Below, one piece after another: positions 17,598 through 24,959 of a DNA stretch of 64,000 nucleotides (the first letter of the stretch is position 1; each line of letters begins with the position of its first letter). The DNA lies in contig NZ_JSFK01000001.1 of NCBI RefSeq assembly GCF_000783395.1, positions 248,001 to 312,000 on the forward strand. The letters run 5' to 3'. The notes under the pieces are model-generated. The model was given only the letters and a program-made list of their open reading frames with translations. It was not told where the DNA came from and made no database searches. A program made the translations under genes and the position numbers. Source of the stretch: Pseudomonas chlororaphis (GTDB lineage Bacteria > Pseudomonadota > Gammaproteobacteria > Pseudomonadales > Pseudomonadaceae).

Positions 17598-17613
17598 TGT
17601 CGATTATTCGACA
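17598..17613 (-). promoter_or_regulatory. Palindrome before the DUF2165 gene
   Basis: TGTCGA-TTAT-TCGACA, 23 bp before the start codon. Half-sites resemble those of the CTGTCAG operators, but spacing and flanks differ, so it is probably a different site. Confidence 0.35.
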
Positions 17614-17687
17614 GGCAGGCAGAGCTTATAATGCTGTTGTTTAATTGGCTTTTTTGTTCAATTTCAAGTTGTGTAAGGCATAACTAA

Positions 17688-17722
17688 CGGGCAAGTGCGA
17701 TAGCGCACTTGCCCGTATTTTT
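17688..17722. terminator. Hairpin at the 3' end of the GhrB-type gene
   Basis: GGGCAAGTGCG and CGCACTTGCCC around a short loop, immediately after the minus-strand stop. The T run (TATTTTTTT) is on the plus-strand side, so it ends plus-strand transcription best and the reductase gene only weakly. Confidence 0.6.
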
Positions 17723-18696
17723 TATCCGCGCCAGACTTGCGGGTTGACCAGATCCTGCGGGCGTTCGCCGAGCAGGGCGCTGCGCAGGTTGGCCAGTGCA
17801 CGATTGGCCATGGCTTCTCGGGTTTCATTCGTCGCGGAGCCGATGTGCGGCAGAGTCACGGCATTGCTGAGCTGGAACAGCGGCGACTCGGCCAGGGGTT
17901 CTTTTTCATACACATCAAGGCCGGCGCCACGAATGCGCTTGTTTTGCAGGGCTTCGATCAGGGCCGGTTCATCGACTACCGGACCGCGAGAGATGTTGAC
18001 GAGGATTGCATTTGGCTTCATCAGGGCCAGTTCGCGGTGGCTGATCAGGTGGCGGGTCTTGTCGCTGAGTGGCACGACCAGGCAGACGAAATCGGCTTCG
18101 GCGAGCAGTTGATCGAGGCTGCGAAATTGCGCGCCGAGTTGTTCTTCGAGTTCGGTTTTGCGGCTGTTGCCACTGTAGATAATCGGCATGTTGAAACCGA
18201 AGTGGCCACGACGAGCGACGGCAGCGCCGATGTTGCCCATGCCGACGATGCCGAGGGTTTTACCGTGCACGTCACAGCCGAACAGTGGCGCGCCGACGCT
18301 GGCTTGCCATTGGCCGGCCTTGGTCCAGGCGTCGAGTTCGGCGACGCGGCGGGCGCTGCTCATGATCAGGGCGAAGGCGAGGTCGGCGGTGCTTTCGGTG
18401 AGCACATCCGGGGTGTTGGTGAGCATGATCCCGCGTTGGTTGAAATAGGCGAGGTCGTAGTTGTCGTAGCCGACGGAGACGCTTGAGACCACTTCGAGTT
18501 TTGTGGCGGTTTCGAGTTGGGCCTGGCCGAGTTTGCGGCCGACGCCGATGAGGCCGTGAGCGTGGGGCAGGGCTTCGTTGAATTGGGCGTTGATGTCGCC
18601 GGCTTTTGGGTTGGGGACGATGACGTCGAATTCTTGTTGCAGGCGTTCGATCATGGGCGGGGTGATGCGGCTGAAGGCCAGGACAGTTTTTTTCAT
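17722..18696 (-). CDS. ghrB: 2-hydroxyacid dehydrogenase, glyoxylate/hydroxypyruvate reductase type
   Basis: A cytosolic NAD(P)H-dependent reductase of 324 residues acting on glyoxylate, hydroxypyruvate and possibly 2-ketogluconate. It shows the Rossmann motif LGIVGMGNIGAAVARR (about 150), the catalytic arginine in NISRGPVVDE, a glutamate in VYEKEPL and the catalytic histidine in LPHIGSATNETREAM. The true start is the ATG before KKTVLAFSRITPPM at 18696. An upstream in-frame extension to 18882 reads through repeat-like DNA and is not coding. The gene stands alone. Confidence 0.9.
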   Translation of the reverse strand: MKKTVLAFSRITPPMIERLQQEFDVIVPNPKAGDINAQFNEALPHAHGLIGVGRKLGQAQLETATKLEVVSSVSVGYDNYDLAYFNQRGIMLTNTPDVLTESTADLAFALIMSSARRVAELDAWTKAGQWQASVGAPLFGCDVHGKTLGIVGMGNIGAAVARRGHFGFNMPIIYSGNSRKTELEEQLGAQFRSLDQLLAEADFVCLVVPLSDKTRHLISHRELALMKPNAILVNISRGPVVDEPALIEALQNKRIRGAGLDVYEKEPLAESPLFQLSNAVTLPHIGSATNETREAMANRALANLRSALLGERPQDLVNPQVWRG

Positions 18697-18834
18697 CGTT
18701 TTTGGCTCTTGTTCGGGCTTGATACCTAGCAAGCTAACATTTTTGTTTTGGGGTGTCTTGGCGGCCTTTGGGCCGACCATGTTCTTGGGGTTTTGGGTGT
18801 ATATCCGTTTTTTGGGTGATGGCGGCTTAGGGTT

Positions 18835-19130
18835 CCGCCCTGACGGCGGGTCACTTTTTCCAGACGCCGAAAAAGTAACCAAAAAGGCTTGCTCCTACGT
18901 GCGGCCCGCTCGCTGGGGCTCGGGGTTCCTTCGCTCTGGGATCGATCCGGGCGCAGCGCCTACGGTTTGCTTCGCTGCACCTCCTCTCGCTGTGTTTGGC
19001 TTCGCCAAACGGTCGCTGCGCTCCCACGCCCGGATCAATCCCTCCACTCAGCCTTCCGACGTCGCCCGAGGATCAAGATCAAGAGCAGGCGAGCTGACAC
19101 TCGGCCTATTGAGTGGTGAAGAGCACGGGA
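18835..19130. repeat. Non-coding interspersed-repeat-like block
   Basis: This gene-free stretch contains GGGTCACTTTTTCCAGACGC followed by GAAAAAGTAACC, then GC-rich short palindromes such as TTTGGCTTCGCCAAACGG. I recall very similar blocks scattered between genes in many Pseudomonas genomes, often mis-called as ORFs. No ORF here looks real. Membership in that repeat family rests on memory, not on a second copy in this window. Confidence 0.5.
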
Positions 19131-19157
19131 GTTCGGCTTTTGATTGCGTTGTTGCTG

Positions 19158-19416
19158 CCCCTCACCCCAGCCCTCTCCCGAGGGAGAGGGGGCCGATTTG
19201 TGTGTTTTTCAAAGTCTGAGTTCAACGCGGTATTGCACGTCGGCGTAGCTCTCCCAACCAACTCGGTCAGTCCCCTCTCCCTCCGGGAGAGGGTTAGGGT
19301 GAGGGGCTTTTGATCTGATTCAAAATCTGAGTTCGACTCGGTATTTCACGTCGGCGTAACTCTCCGCGACACCACCGTCAGTCCCCTCTCCCTTTGGGAG
19401 AGGGCTAGGTGAGGGG
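19158..19416. repeat. Palindromic-end element (CCCTCACCC family), copy 3
   Basis: Left end CCCTCACCCCAGCCCTCTCC, an internal right end at about 19271-19306 and a final right end (GGGAGAGGG, then CTAGGTGAGGG) at 19416. The two cores each carry GAGTTC-AC-CGGTATT, CACGTCGGCGTA and a CAGTCCCCTCTCCC junction. The element ends four bases before the stop of the broken DUF6124 copy. Confidence 0.8.
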
Positions 19417-19419
19417 CTT

Positions 19420-19659
19420 TTAGTTGTGTGCCGGGGATTGGGGGATTTCGTGGTTATCCAGCACGCGGTTCACGGCCAGTTCGGCGAGCATGATGATCTG
19501 CTGAATCGCCAGAATCGTCCGTCGTTGCGGCAGGTCGATGTAGGCTGCGATGTCGCTGGTCATCAGGCTGGCTTGTGCCAGTGATTCGCAGGCGTGGACC
19601 AGCAGGCTTTCGCTGTCCTGTTCGGGGGAGATCTGAAACACGGTGGCTTTGGGGAAGCG
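19420..19659 (-). pseudogene. Broken DUF6124 gene copy (5' end missing)
   Basis: Residues RFPKATVFQISPEQDSES onward match the intact DUF6124 gene at 20525-20899 almost exactly to the C-terminus (one change, PQSPAHN versus PKSPAHN). Identity stops sharply at about 19660, where a TGA stands in frame upstream. A GTG at 19641 could start a 73-residue remnant, but no ribosome site is evident. The leader and about 50 N-terminal residues of the intact copy are absent, so this is a truncated duplicate. Confidence 0.8.
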
Positions 19660-19720
19660 GTATCAACATTGGCTGATACCTGCTTGTGCCTGCACTTGGG
19701 TCAGACTTTGCGACCTACCT

Positions 19721-20185
19721 TTACACCTCGATAGTTTCAAGTCCTTCGACATCAATCTGACCATCATGAACTTGATGCAGCTCATTTGTGTCGAAATCTA
19801 CAAAACTGAAGTTGAAGGCTGCCTTGAAAATGCCTTTGGCAATGTTGAACTCTTCTACAACAATAAACCCTGCATTTTTTGCGCTTGTATAGCCTTTTGT
19901 ATGTGAGCCTGACGTATATGAAAATCTGAATGGAGAGGGAAAGTGCTCCGTGCTGAATTCATTCCTCCCAAGCTTAATATTTGCGTCAAAAGTGAGGTTG
20001 ATAGTGAATGAGGTGGTAGAGGATTTTTGGTAAGTTGCTTTTAGCGCGACTATCTTGTTATCGGTAATAAAATGGTCGGGTTTTCCTTCGAACTTGTCGG
20101 TGACATAGTCTTTGTTTAGTTTGGCAATTACAGTGCCTTCACCTGATTTCTTAAGTTTGTCGAGTTCCAAATCTTTAATGGACAT
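19721..20185 (-). CDS. Unknown protein under palindromic operator (H2)
   Basis: A 154-residue soluble protein without signal peptide or recognised domain. The ATG at 20185 (MSIKDLELDKLKKSGEG) has AAGGAG six bases upstream; the in-frame ATG at 20200 lies before that site and is unlikely. It appears to be a remote paralogue of H3 (21405-21884): both have a DHF/DHY.TDNK block about 40 residues in, a KG.F segment near residue 115-130 and end in EL..V.DG followed by I/V-x-G. The gene is AT-rich, lies between the two DUF6124 copies and follows a perfect CTGTCAGATCTGACAG palindrome. Function unknown. Confidence 0.75.
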   Translation of the reverse strand: MSIKDLELDKLKKSGEGTVIAKLNKDYVTDKFEGKPDHFITDNKIVALKATYQKSSTTSFTINLTFDANIKLGRNEFSTEHFPSPFRFSYTSGSHTKGYTSAKNAGFIVVEEFNIAKGIFKAAFNFSFVDFDTNELHQVHDGQIDVEGLETIEV

Positions 20186-20254
20186 GTCTTGCTCCTTCAA
20201 GGCTAGGTTGGTGTGACGACATCCATTGTTCGGCTAAAGCGATAAAATGGGCAC

Positions 20255-20270
20255 TGTCAGATCTGACAGG
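20255..20270 (-). promoter_or_regulatory. Palindromic operator B (CTGTCAGATCTGACAG)
   Basis: A perfect 16-bp palindrome 69 bp before the H2 start codon. On the coding strand it is preceded by GATATAGGAGA and followed by TGC, much like operator A. Confidence 0.75.
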
Positions 20271-20396
20271 TCTCCTATATCGATTGGCTATTAAAAATTA
20301 ATCGGAAGATGATTTTTGGAACTTGATTGCCCACTTCAGGTTTGCGGCCATTGGACAATGCTTAATTGTGTCAGGCCGTCATCCGGCATCATTCAA

Positions 20397-20521
20397 GGGA
20401 GAGGGAGCCGATTTCTGAGCCTTTCAGAGTTTGAGTTCGACTCGGTATTTCACGTCGGTGTAACTCGCCCAAACACCTCGGTCAGTCCCCTCTCCCTTTG
20501 GGAGAGGGTTAGGGTGAGGGG
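20397..20521. repeat. Palindromic-end element (CCCTCACCC family), copy 4, left end missing
   Basis: It starts within the left hairpin (GGGAGAGGGAGCCGATTTC) without the CCCTCACCC terminus. The core GAGTTCGACTCGGTATTTC and right end GGGAGAGGG-TTAGGGTGAGGG are intact. The right half, together with the adjoining DUF6124 3' end, is duplicated at 19331-19659. Confidence 0.75.
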
Positions 20522-20524
20522 CTT

Positions 20525-20899
20525 TTAGTTGTGTGCCGGGGATTTCGGGATTTCGTGGTTATCCAGCACGCGGTTCACTGCCAGTTCGGCGAGCATGATG
20601 ATCTGCTGAATCGCCAGAATCGTCCGCCGTTGCGGCAGGTCGATGTAGGCGGCGATGTCGCTGGTCATCAGGCTGGCCTGGGCCAGTGATTCGCAGGCGT
20701 GAACCAGCAGGCTTTCGCTGTCCTGCTCTGGGGCGACCTGGAACATGGTGCTGGGTTTGTGGAAGCGCAGGGTGAGGGCGTTGGGTTTGAGGTAGTGGTC
20801 GAGGGCGCGTTCGGCGGCTTCGTGGAATTTCTTTGAGCCGGGGAATTCGTAAGGGGTGGTGTCGTCGGTTTCAGGTGGATTAGGTGTTGGTTTGAACAT
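20525..20899 (-). CDS. DUF6124-family protein (intact copy)
   Basis: A 124-residue protein starting MFKPTPNPPETDDTTPYE, the usual opening of this Pseudomonas-restricted family. A helical C-terminal half includes SLLVHACESLAQASLMTSD and ILAIQQIIMLAELAVNRVLD. An ATG three codons upstream (20908) is also possible; neither has a strong ribosome site. No catalytic motif or membrane segment is visible. The gene has a long, highly structured leader upstream, and its stop abuts a palindromic-end element. Function unknown. Confidence 0.82.
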   Translation of the reverse strand: MFKPTPNPPETDDTTPYEFPGSKKFHEAAERALDHYLKPNALTLRFHKPSTMFQVAPEQDSESLLVHACESLAQASLMTSDIAAYIDLPQRRTILAIQQIIMLAELAVNRVLDNHEIPKSPAHN

Positions 20900-20919
20900 A
20901 GGAAACATACTTGAGTTGA

Positions 20920-21123
20920 AGCTGCCACTTTTCGTTTTCCAGGCGAAAGGGTGGCAGCTGTGCGCGGACTGGAAAAACCGGTCAACTCACCAAAACCGGC
21001 AGGCCCAAGGGCCTCCCGCGCACAGCCGCCATAACATTGCGAGCTAAAAAGCGCCGCAGTATGCCATGAGCTTTGGTAGTTGAAATCGGGTTTTCCAGAC
21101 CCGGTCGCTGATGCGTCAGCGAC
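20920..21123 (-). promoter_or_regulatory. Structured 5' leader of the DUF6124 gene with competing stems
   Basis: On the coding strand the order is: hairpin GTCGCTGA/TCAGCGAC (21104-21123); hairpin CGGGT/ACCCG (21087-21103); an 11-bp stem, GCTGTGCGCGG (21016-21026) with CCGCGCACAGC (20957-20967), extended by GGC/GCC across one mismatch; inside it two smaller stems, AGGCCC/GGGCCT (21001-21014) and CCGGT/ACCGG (20978-20999); then AGCTGCCAC (20951-20959) with GTGGCAGCT (20920-20928). The last stem uses bases also needed by the long stem, so the two cannot form together. It ends 11-20 nt before the candidate start codons. It could equally be a small RNA. I cannot name a described family. Confidence 0.6.
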
Positions 21124-21199
21124 ACCCAAATCCTAGCCACCGCACTTCCGACGGACAACCGTCAAAACCTGTCGGAAACATCCGCGAAATCGCCGTTTC

Positions 21200-21282
21200 T
21201 GTAGGCTCTGCCGTAGGCCGCGATCTGTTGATTTTTAAACATCAAGATCAAAAGATCGCAGCCCGCGGCAGCTCCTGCAGGA
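21200..21282. repeat. REP pair, GCTGCGATC type (diverged)
   Basis: Inverted arms (GTAGGCTCTGCCGTAGGCCG then CGATC; GATCGCAGCCCGCGGCAGCT) around an AT-rich centre. The same design recurs at 23194-23275 and 57102-57187. Confidence 0.75.
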
Positions 21283-21404
21283 GAGGCGGTTTGTTCAGGA
21301 CACAGTTGGGGCGATGAAGAGAGCCGTGGGCCAAAAGCGGCAGCCAAAAGTCTGCGCAGCGAAGAGGGTCTGCTTTGACTCTTCTGCCACAGGCCAATGC
21401 AGAT

Positions 21405-21884
21405 TCAGAGCGAAATACTGTCCCGCCCTTTGATCGAGAACGTGCCATCTTTGACTTCCAGTTCCTTACCTTCAGCGCCAGCAGATTTGAACTGAAAGCT
21501 CCCCTTGTACAGCTCTTGATCATGATCAAAGCTCAAGGTGATGGAACCCATATCAGCGCTGTATGTTTCAAAACGGATATGGGTCTCCACTTGCCATATC
21601 TTCCAAAAAGTCGCACAGACCTTTTTATCTTCGAAGTTATACGTGCCGCTCGAGATGTCGGGTGGGAACACTATTTCAATGCCGCGCTCGATTTCGTTTC
21701 TATTTGCATCGGTAGTGAGCTGTACCGTGTTTAAAGACAAGTGCAGTTTGTTGTCGGTGGTGTAGTGGTCGTAGGCGAAGCCTGAGTTTTGCGAGGTGAA
21801 GTCCAGATCACCCGATATGCGGGCCGTCATACGACCGATGCTGGGAGAGGTTTTGATAATGGGAAACTGATGCCTGGTGAACAT
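21405..21884 (-). CDS. Unknown protein under palindromic operator (H3)
   Basis: A 159-residue soluble protein, MFTRHQFPIIKTSPSIG..., with AAGGAG six bases before the ATG. No known domain or signal peptide. The pattern of short strands (MTARISGDLDF, KLHLSLNTVQL, GSITLSFDH, LYKGSFQFKS, ELEVKDGTFSIKG) suggests an all-beta fold. Shared landmarks with H2 (DHYTTDNKL versus DHFITDNKI; KGSFQF versus KGIFKAAF; ELEVKDG versus ELHQVHDG) indicate remote paralogy. It is preceded by an extended palindromic operator. Function unknown. Confidence 0.75.
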   Translation of the reverse strand: MFTRHQFPIIKTSPSIGRMTARISGDLDFTSQNSGFAYDHYTTDNKLHLSLNTVQLTTDANRNEIERGIEIVFPPDISSGTYNFEDKKVCATFWKIWQVETHIRFETYSADMGSITLSFDHDQELYKGSFQFKSAGAEGKELEVKDGTFSIKGRDSISL

Positions 21885-21962
21885 GATGAACTCCTTGGCG
21901 TTGACTATTCCGTGAACCAGACAAGGTCTGGCGACGTTTTCAAGCTAGGAGTGGGGGGGAGC

Positions 21963-21994
21963 ACTGTCAACTGTCAGAGTTGACAGTTGACAGT
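21963..21994 (-). promoter_or_regulatory. Palindromic operator C (extended, double half-sites)
   Basis: Fourteen-base perfect arms (ACTGTCAACTGTCA and TGACAGTTGACAGT) flank GAGT. Each arm contains two TGTCA half-sites. The central 16 bases (21971-21986) match CTGTCAGATCTGACAG with two changes. On the coding strand the outer TTGACA followed by 17 bases and TAGCTT makes a plausible promoter overlapping the operator. It ends 79 bp before H3. Confidence 0.75.
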
Positions 21995-22068
21995 AGAGGA
22001 GAATTGAACGTCAGAGGGACTGCCAACGCCAATTGCCCCGGTTCAGTAACGTCGGCAGAACGCTACAT

Positions 22069-23037
22069 TTAGTTGGCGACACGCGCGCCGGCGAGGCTGC
22101 CGCTCAGTTCGTAGGCGGCCAATTCGGCCTGGTGTGCGGCGAGGATTTCCGGCAACGATCCACGCAAATACTCAACCCACGTCTTGATCTTCGCATCCAG
22201 ATATTGCCGCGACGGGTAGATCGCATACAGGTTCAGTTCTTGCGAGCGGTAGTTCGGCATCACTCGCACCAGTGTGCCGTTGCGCAAACCTTCGATCGCC
22301 GCATACACCGGCAACACGCCCACGCCCATGCCACTGGTGATCGCAGTTTTCATCGCGTCGGCGGAGTTCACCAGAAACGGCGAGCTGTTGATGGTGACCA
22401 TTTCCTGGCCTTCCGGGCCGTCGAAGGCCCATTTTTCCAGGGGGATCACCGGGCTGACCAGGCGCAGGCAGGCGTGGTTGAGCAGGTCGCTGGGCTTTTG
22501 CGCGGCACCGTTGGCTTTCACATACGCCGGCGAGGCGCAGACGATGCTGTAGGTGATGCCCAGCCGTTGCGAAACAAAACCCGAGTCGGGCAGTTCGCTG
22601 GCGAGCACGATGGACACGTCGTAGCCCTCGTCGAGCAGGTCTGGCACGCGGTTGGCCAGGGTCAGATCGAAGGTGACGTCGGGGTGGGTTTTGCGGTAGC
22701 GGGCGATGGCGTCGATTACGAAGTGCTGACCGATGCCGGTCATGGTGTGCACTTTCAGTTGCCCGGCCGGGCGCGCGTGGGCGTCGCTGGCTTCGGCTTC
22801 GGCCTCTTCTACGTAGGCAAGGATCTGCTCGCAGCGCAGCAGGTAGCGTTTGCCCGCTTCGGTCAGGGCAATGCGCCGCGTGGTGCGGTTGAGCAAGCGG
22901 GTTTGCAGGTGGGCTTCCAGGTTGGAGACCGCGCGCGAGACGTTGGCGGTGGTGGTGTCGAGTTGCACGGCGGCGGCAGTGAAGCTGCCGGCTTCGGCGA
23001 CACAACTGAAGGCGCGCATGTTTTGCAAAGTGTCCAT
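22069..23037 (-). CDS. LysR-family transcriptional regulator
   Basis: A 322-residue regulator with an N-terminal HTH (MRAFSCVAEAGSFTAAAVQL, VSRAVSNLEAHLQTRLLNR) and a C-terminal effector-binding domain. The ALTEAGKRYLLRCEQIL helix is typical of the CrgA/AaeR-like group. It is divergent from a four-gene efflux operon of the aromatic-acid exporter type, 280 bp away. Control of that operon is likely by analogy with AaeR-aaeXAB but unproven. Confidence 0.9.
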   Translation of the reverse strand: MDTLQNMRAFSCVAEAGSFTAAAVQLDTTTANVSRAVSNLEAHLQTRLLNRTTRRIALTEAGKRYLLRCEQILAYVEEAEAEASDAHARPAGQLKVHTMTGIGQHFVIDAIARYRKTHPDVTFDLTLANRVPDLLDEGYDVSIVLASELPDSGFVSQRLGITYSIVCASPAYVKANGAAQKPSDLLNHACLRLVSPVIPLEKWAFDGPEGQEMVTINSSPFLVNSADAMKTAITSGMGVGVLPVYAAIEGLRNGTLVRVMPNYRSQELNLYAIYPSRQYLDAKIKTWVEYLRGSLPEILAAHQAELAAYELSGSLAGARVAN

Positions 23038-23193
23038 GGGGTGCTCTCAAGGGAGATGGCAAATTGTGACACGAAGTTTCGGGGGCTGAGACCCAGACTT
23101 AAGGATTATCTCGTTAACCGTAACAAAGATTCACAGAAATCCCAGCTTATCGCCGTTCAGAGCGCCCCCTAGAATTGCGCCGATCCAATGCAG

Positions 23194-23275
23194 GCGCTGC
23201 CACAGGCTGCGATTTTTCGATTTTGTTTTAAGGGAATCAAGATCAACAGATCGCAGCCTGCGGCAGCTCCTACAG
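23194..23275. repeat. REP pair, GCTGCGATC type
   Basis: Inverted copies (GCGCTGCCACAGGCTGCGAT and ATCGCAGCCTGCGGCAGCTC) in the LysR/efflux intergenic region. Confidence 0.85.
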
Positions 23276-23317
23276 AAAACACCACCCGCCTTATCCTCTT
23301 CTCAGGAATTCGCAGCT

Positions 23318-24817
23318 GTGCCGCGTCGCATCAACAGAGCGCTTTTGCCGCTCAGTGTTCTGGCTTTTACCTTGGGTCTTGGCGGCTGCATCTCAACGGA
23401 CGGAATCGCCCCACAGGGCAAGGCGTTGGAGGCCAATTCACTGGCCACCGATGACGCCATCGCCCACGCCGCCCGTGACGCTAACTGGCCCACCGCGCAA
23501 TGGTGGCAAGCCTACGGCGACCCGCAACTCAACCGCTGGATCGACCTCGCCGTGCAAGGCAGCCCGACCATGGCCATGGCCGCTGCACGGGTGCGCCAGG
23601 CCAAAGCCATGGCCGGTGTCGCCGAGGCGGCCGAGTCATTGCAGATCAATGGCGAGTCGACACTGAAGCGGCACAACTGGCCGACCGATCAGTTCTACGG
23701 CCCGGGCGAGCTGGCCAACACCACCACTTGGGATAATAACGCGGCGCTGGGCTTCAGTTACGCCCTCGACCTCTGGGGCCGTGAAAGCAATGCCAGTGAG
23801 CGGGCTGTGGATCTTGCGCACATGAGCGCGGCCGAGGCGCGATTGGCGCAGCTTGAATTGCAGAACAACATCGTTCGCGCCTACATCGAACTGTCGCTGC
23901 ATTACGCCCAGCGCGACATCGTCGCGGCGACGCTCAAGCAGCAACAGCAGATTCTCGATCTGGCGCAAAAACGTCTGAATGGTGGGATCGGCACACATTT
24001 CGAAGTCAGCCAGGCCGAAACGCCGTTGCCGGAAACCCACCGCCAGATCGATGCGCTGGACGAAGAAATCGCCCTGAGCCGCAACCAGATTGCCGCACTC
24101 GCCGGCAAAGGGCCGGGCGAGGGTGCACAGTTGCAGCGTCCGACACTGTCGCTCGCTGCTGCGCTGAAATTGCCGTCGGCATTGCCCGCCGAACTGCTCG
24201 GCCAGCGTCCGGACGTGGTCGCCAGTCGCTGGCAAGTGGCGGCGCAGGCGCGCGGTATCGATGTCGCGCATGCCGGGTTTTACCCCAACGTCGATCTGGT
24301 CGGCAGCCTTGGTTACATGGCCACCGGCGGTGGCGCGCTGGAGTTTTTGACCGGCAAGAAACTCAACTACAACGTCGGCCCGGCGATCTCGCTGCCGATC
24401 TTTGACGGAGGGCGTTTGCGCTCCGAATTGGGCGAGGCTTCCGCCGGTTATGACATTGCCGTGGCGCATTACAACCAGACGCTGGTGAATGCGCTGAAGA
24501 ACATCTCCGACCAGTTGATCCGCCGTGAGTCGATGGACAAGCAGCAGGGTTTTGCCGCCGAGTCGGTGGCCACGGCGCAGAAGACCTACGACATCGCGAT
24601 GATCGCGTATCAGCGCGGCCTCACCGATTACCTCAACGTGCTCAATGCGCAGACGTTGCTGTTCAAACAGCAGCAGGTGCAGCAGCAGGTGCAGGCGGCG
24701 CGGCTAAGTGCGCATGCCGAATTGGTGACTGCGCTGGGCGGTGGCCTCGGTGCCGGCAACGATGTACCGACTGCCGAGAAAACCCAGGCCCCGAAAACCC
24801 CGGTTCTCCTGCGTTGA
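23318..24817 (+). CDS. Outer-membrane efflux lipoprotein, OprM/NodT family
   Basis: A 499-residue TolC-like outer-membrane factor for tripartite export. The start is GTG, with a lipoprotein signal LLPLSVLAFTLGLGGC (lipid-bearing Cys 24). Two outer-membrane efflux repeats follow; conserved points include WWQAYGDPQLNRWID, FSYALDLWGRESNA, LLGQRPDVVASRW and the second repeat YNVGPAISLPIFDGGRL. It is the first gene of an operon with a FUSC pump, a DUF1656 protein and an HlyD adaptor. A REP pair lies between it and the FUSC gene. Substrates are probably aromatic acids or related toxins (inference). Confidence 0.92.
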   Translation: MPRRINRALLPLSVLAFTLGLGGCISTDGIAPQGKALEANSLATDDAIAHAARDANWPTAQWWQAYGDPQLNRWIDLAVQGSPTMAMAAARVRQAKAMAGVAEAAESLQINGESTLKRHNWPTDQFYGPGELANTTTWDNNAALGFSYALDLWGRESNASERAVDLAHMSAAEARLAQLELQNNIVRAYIELSLHYAQRDIVAATLKQQQQILDLAQKRLNGGIGTHFEVSQAETPLPETHRQIDALDEEIALSRNQIAALAGKGPGEGAQLQRPTLSLAAALKLPSALPAELLGQRPDVVASRWQVAAQARGIDVAHAGFYPNVDLVGSLGYMATGGGALEFLTGKKLNYNVGPAISLPIFDGGRLRSELGEASAGYDIAVAHYNQTLVNALKNISDQLIRRESMDKQQGFAAESVATAQKTYDIAMIAYQRGLTDYLNVLNAQTLLFKQQQVQQQVQAARLSAHAELVTALGGGLGAGNDVPTAEKTQAPKTPVLLR

Positions 24818-24830
24818 ACACACAACCCAA

Positions 24831-24921
24831 TGTGGGAGCGAGCCTGCTCGCGAAAGCGGTTTATCAGTCGACATCAACGTTGAATATGAAAACGCATTCG
24901 CGAGCAGGCTCGCTCCCACAG
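24831..24921. repeat. REP pair, GAGCCTGCTCGC type
   Basis: TGTGGGAGCGAGCCTGCTCG and the inverted copy ending CGCTCCCACA, inside the efflux operon between the outer-membrane factor and the FUSC gene. Confidence 0.92.
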
Positions 24922-24959
24922 GTTCTGCGGCCAGACCGAATCTCTTTGAGCACAATTAA

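Noticed and set aside
18578..19219. 213-residue ORF over the repeat-like block after the GhrB-type gene
   Set aside because: It is built from intergenic repeat sequence and the antisense of the reductase start region.
20957..21030. Multi-stem fold as a tRNA or tRNA-like gene
   Set aside because: Stem lengths and loops do not fit a cloverleaf, and there is no T-loop or anticodon arm.
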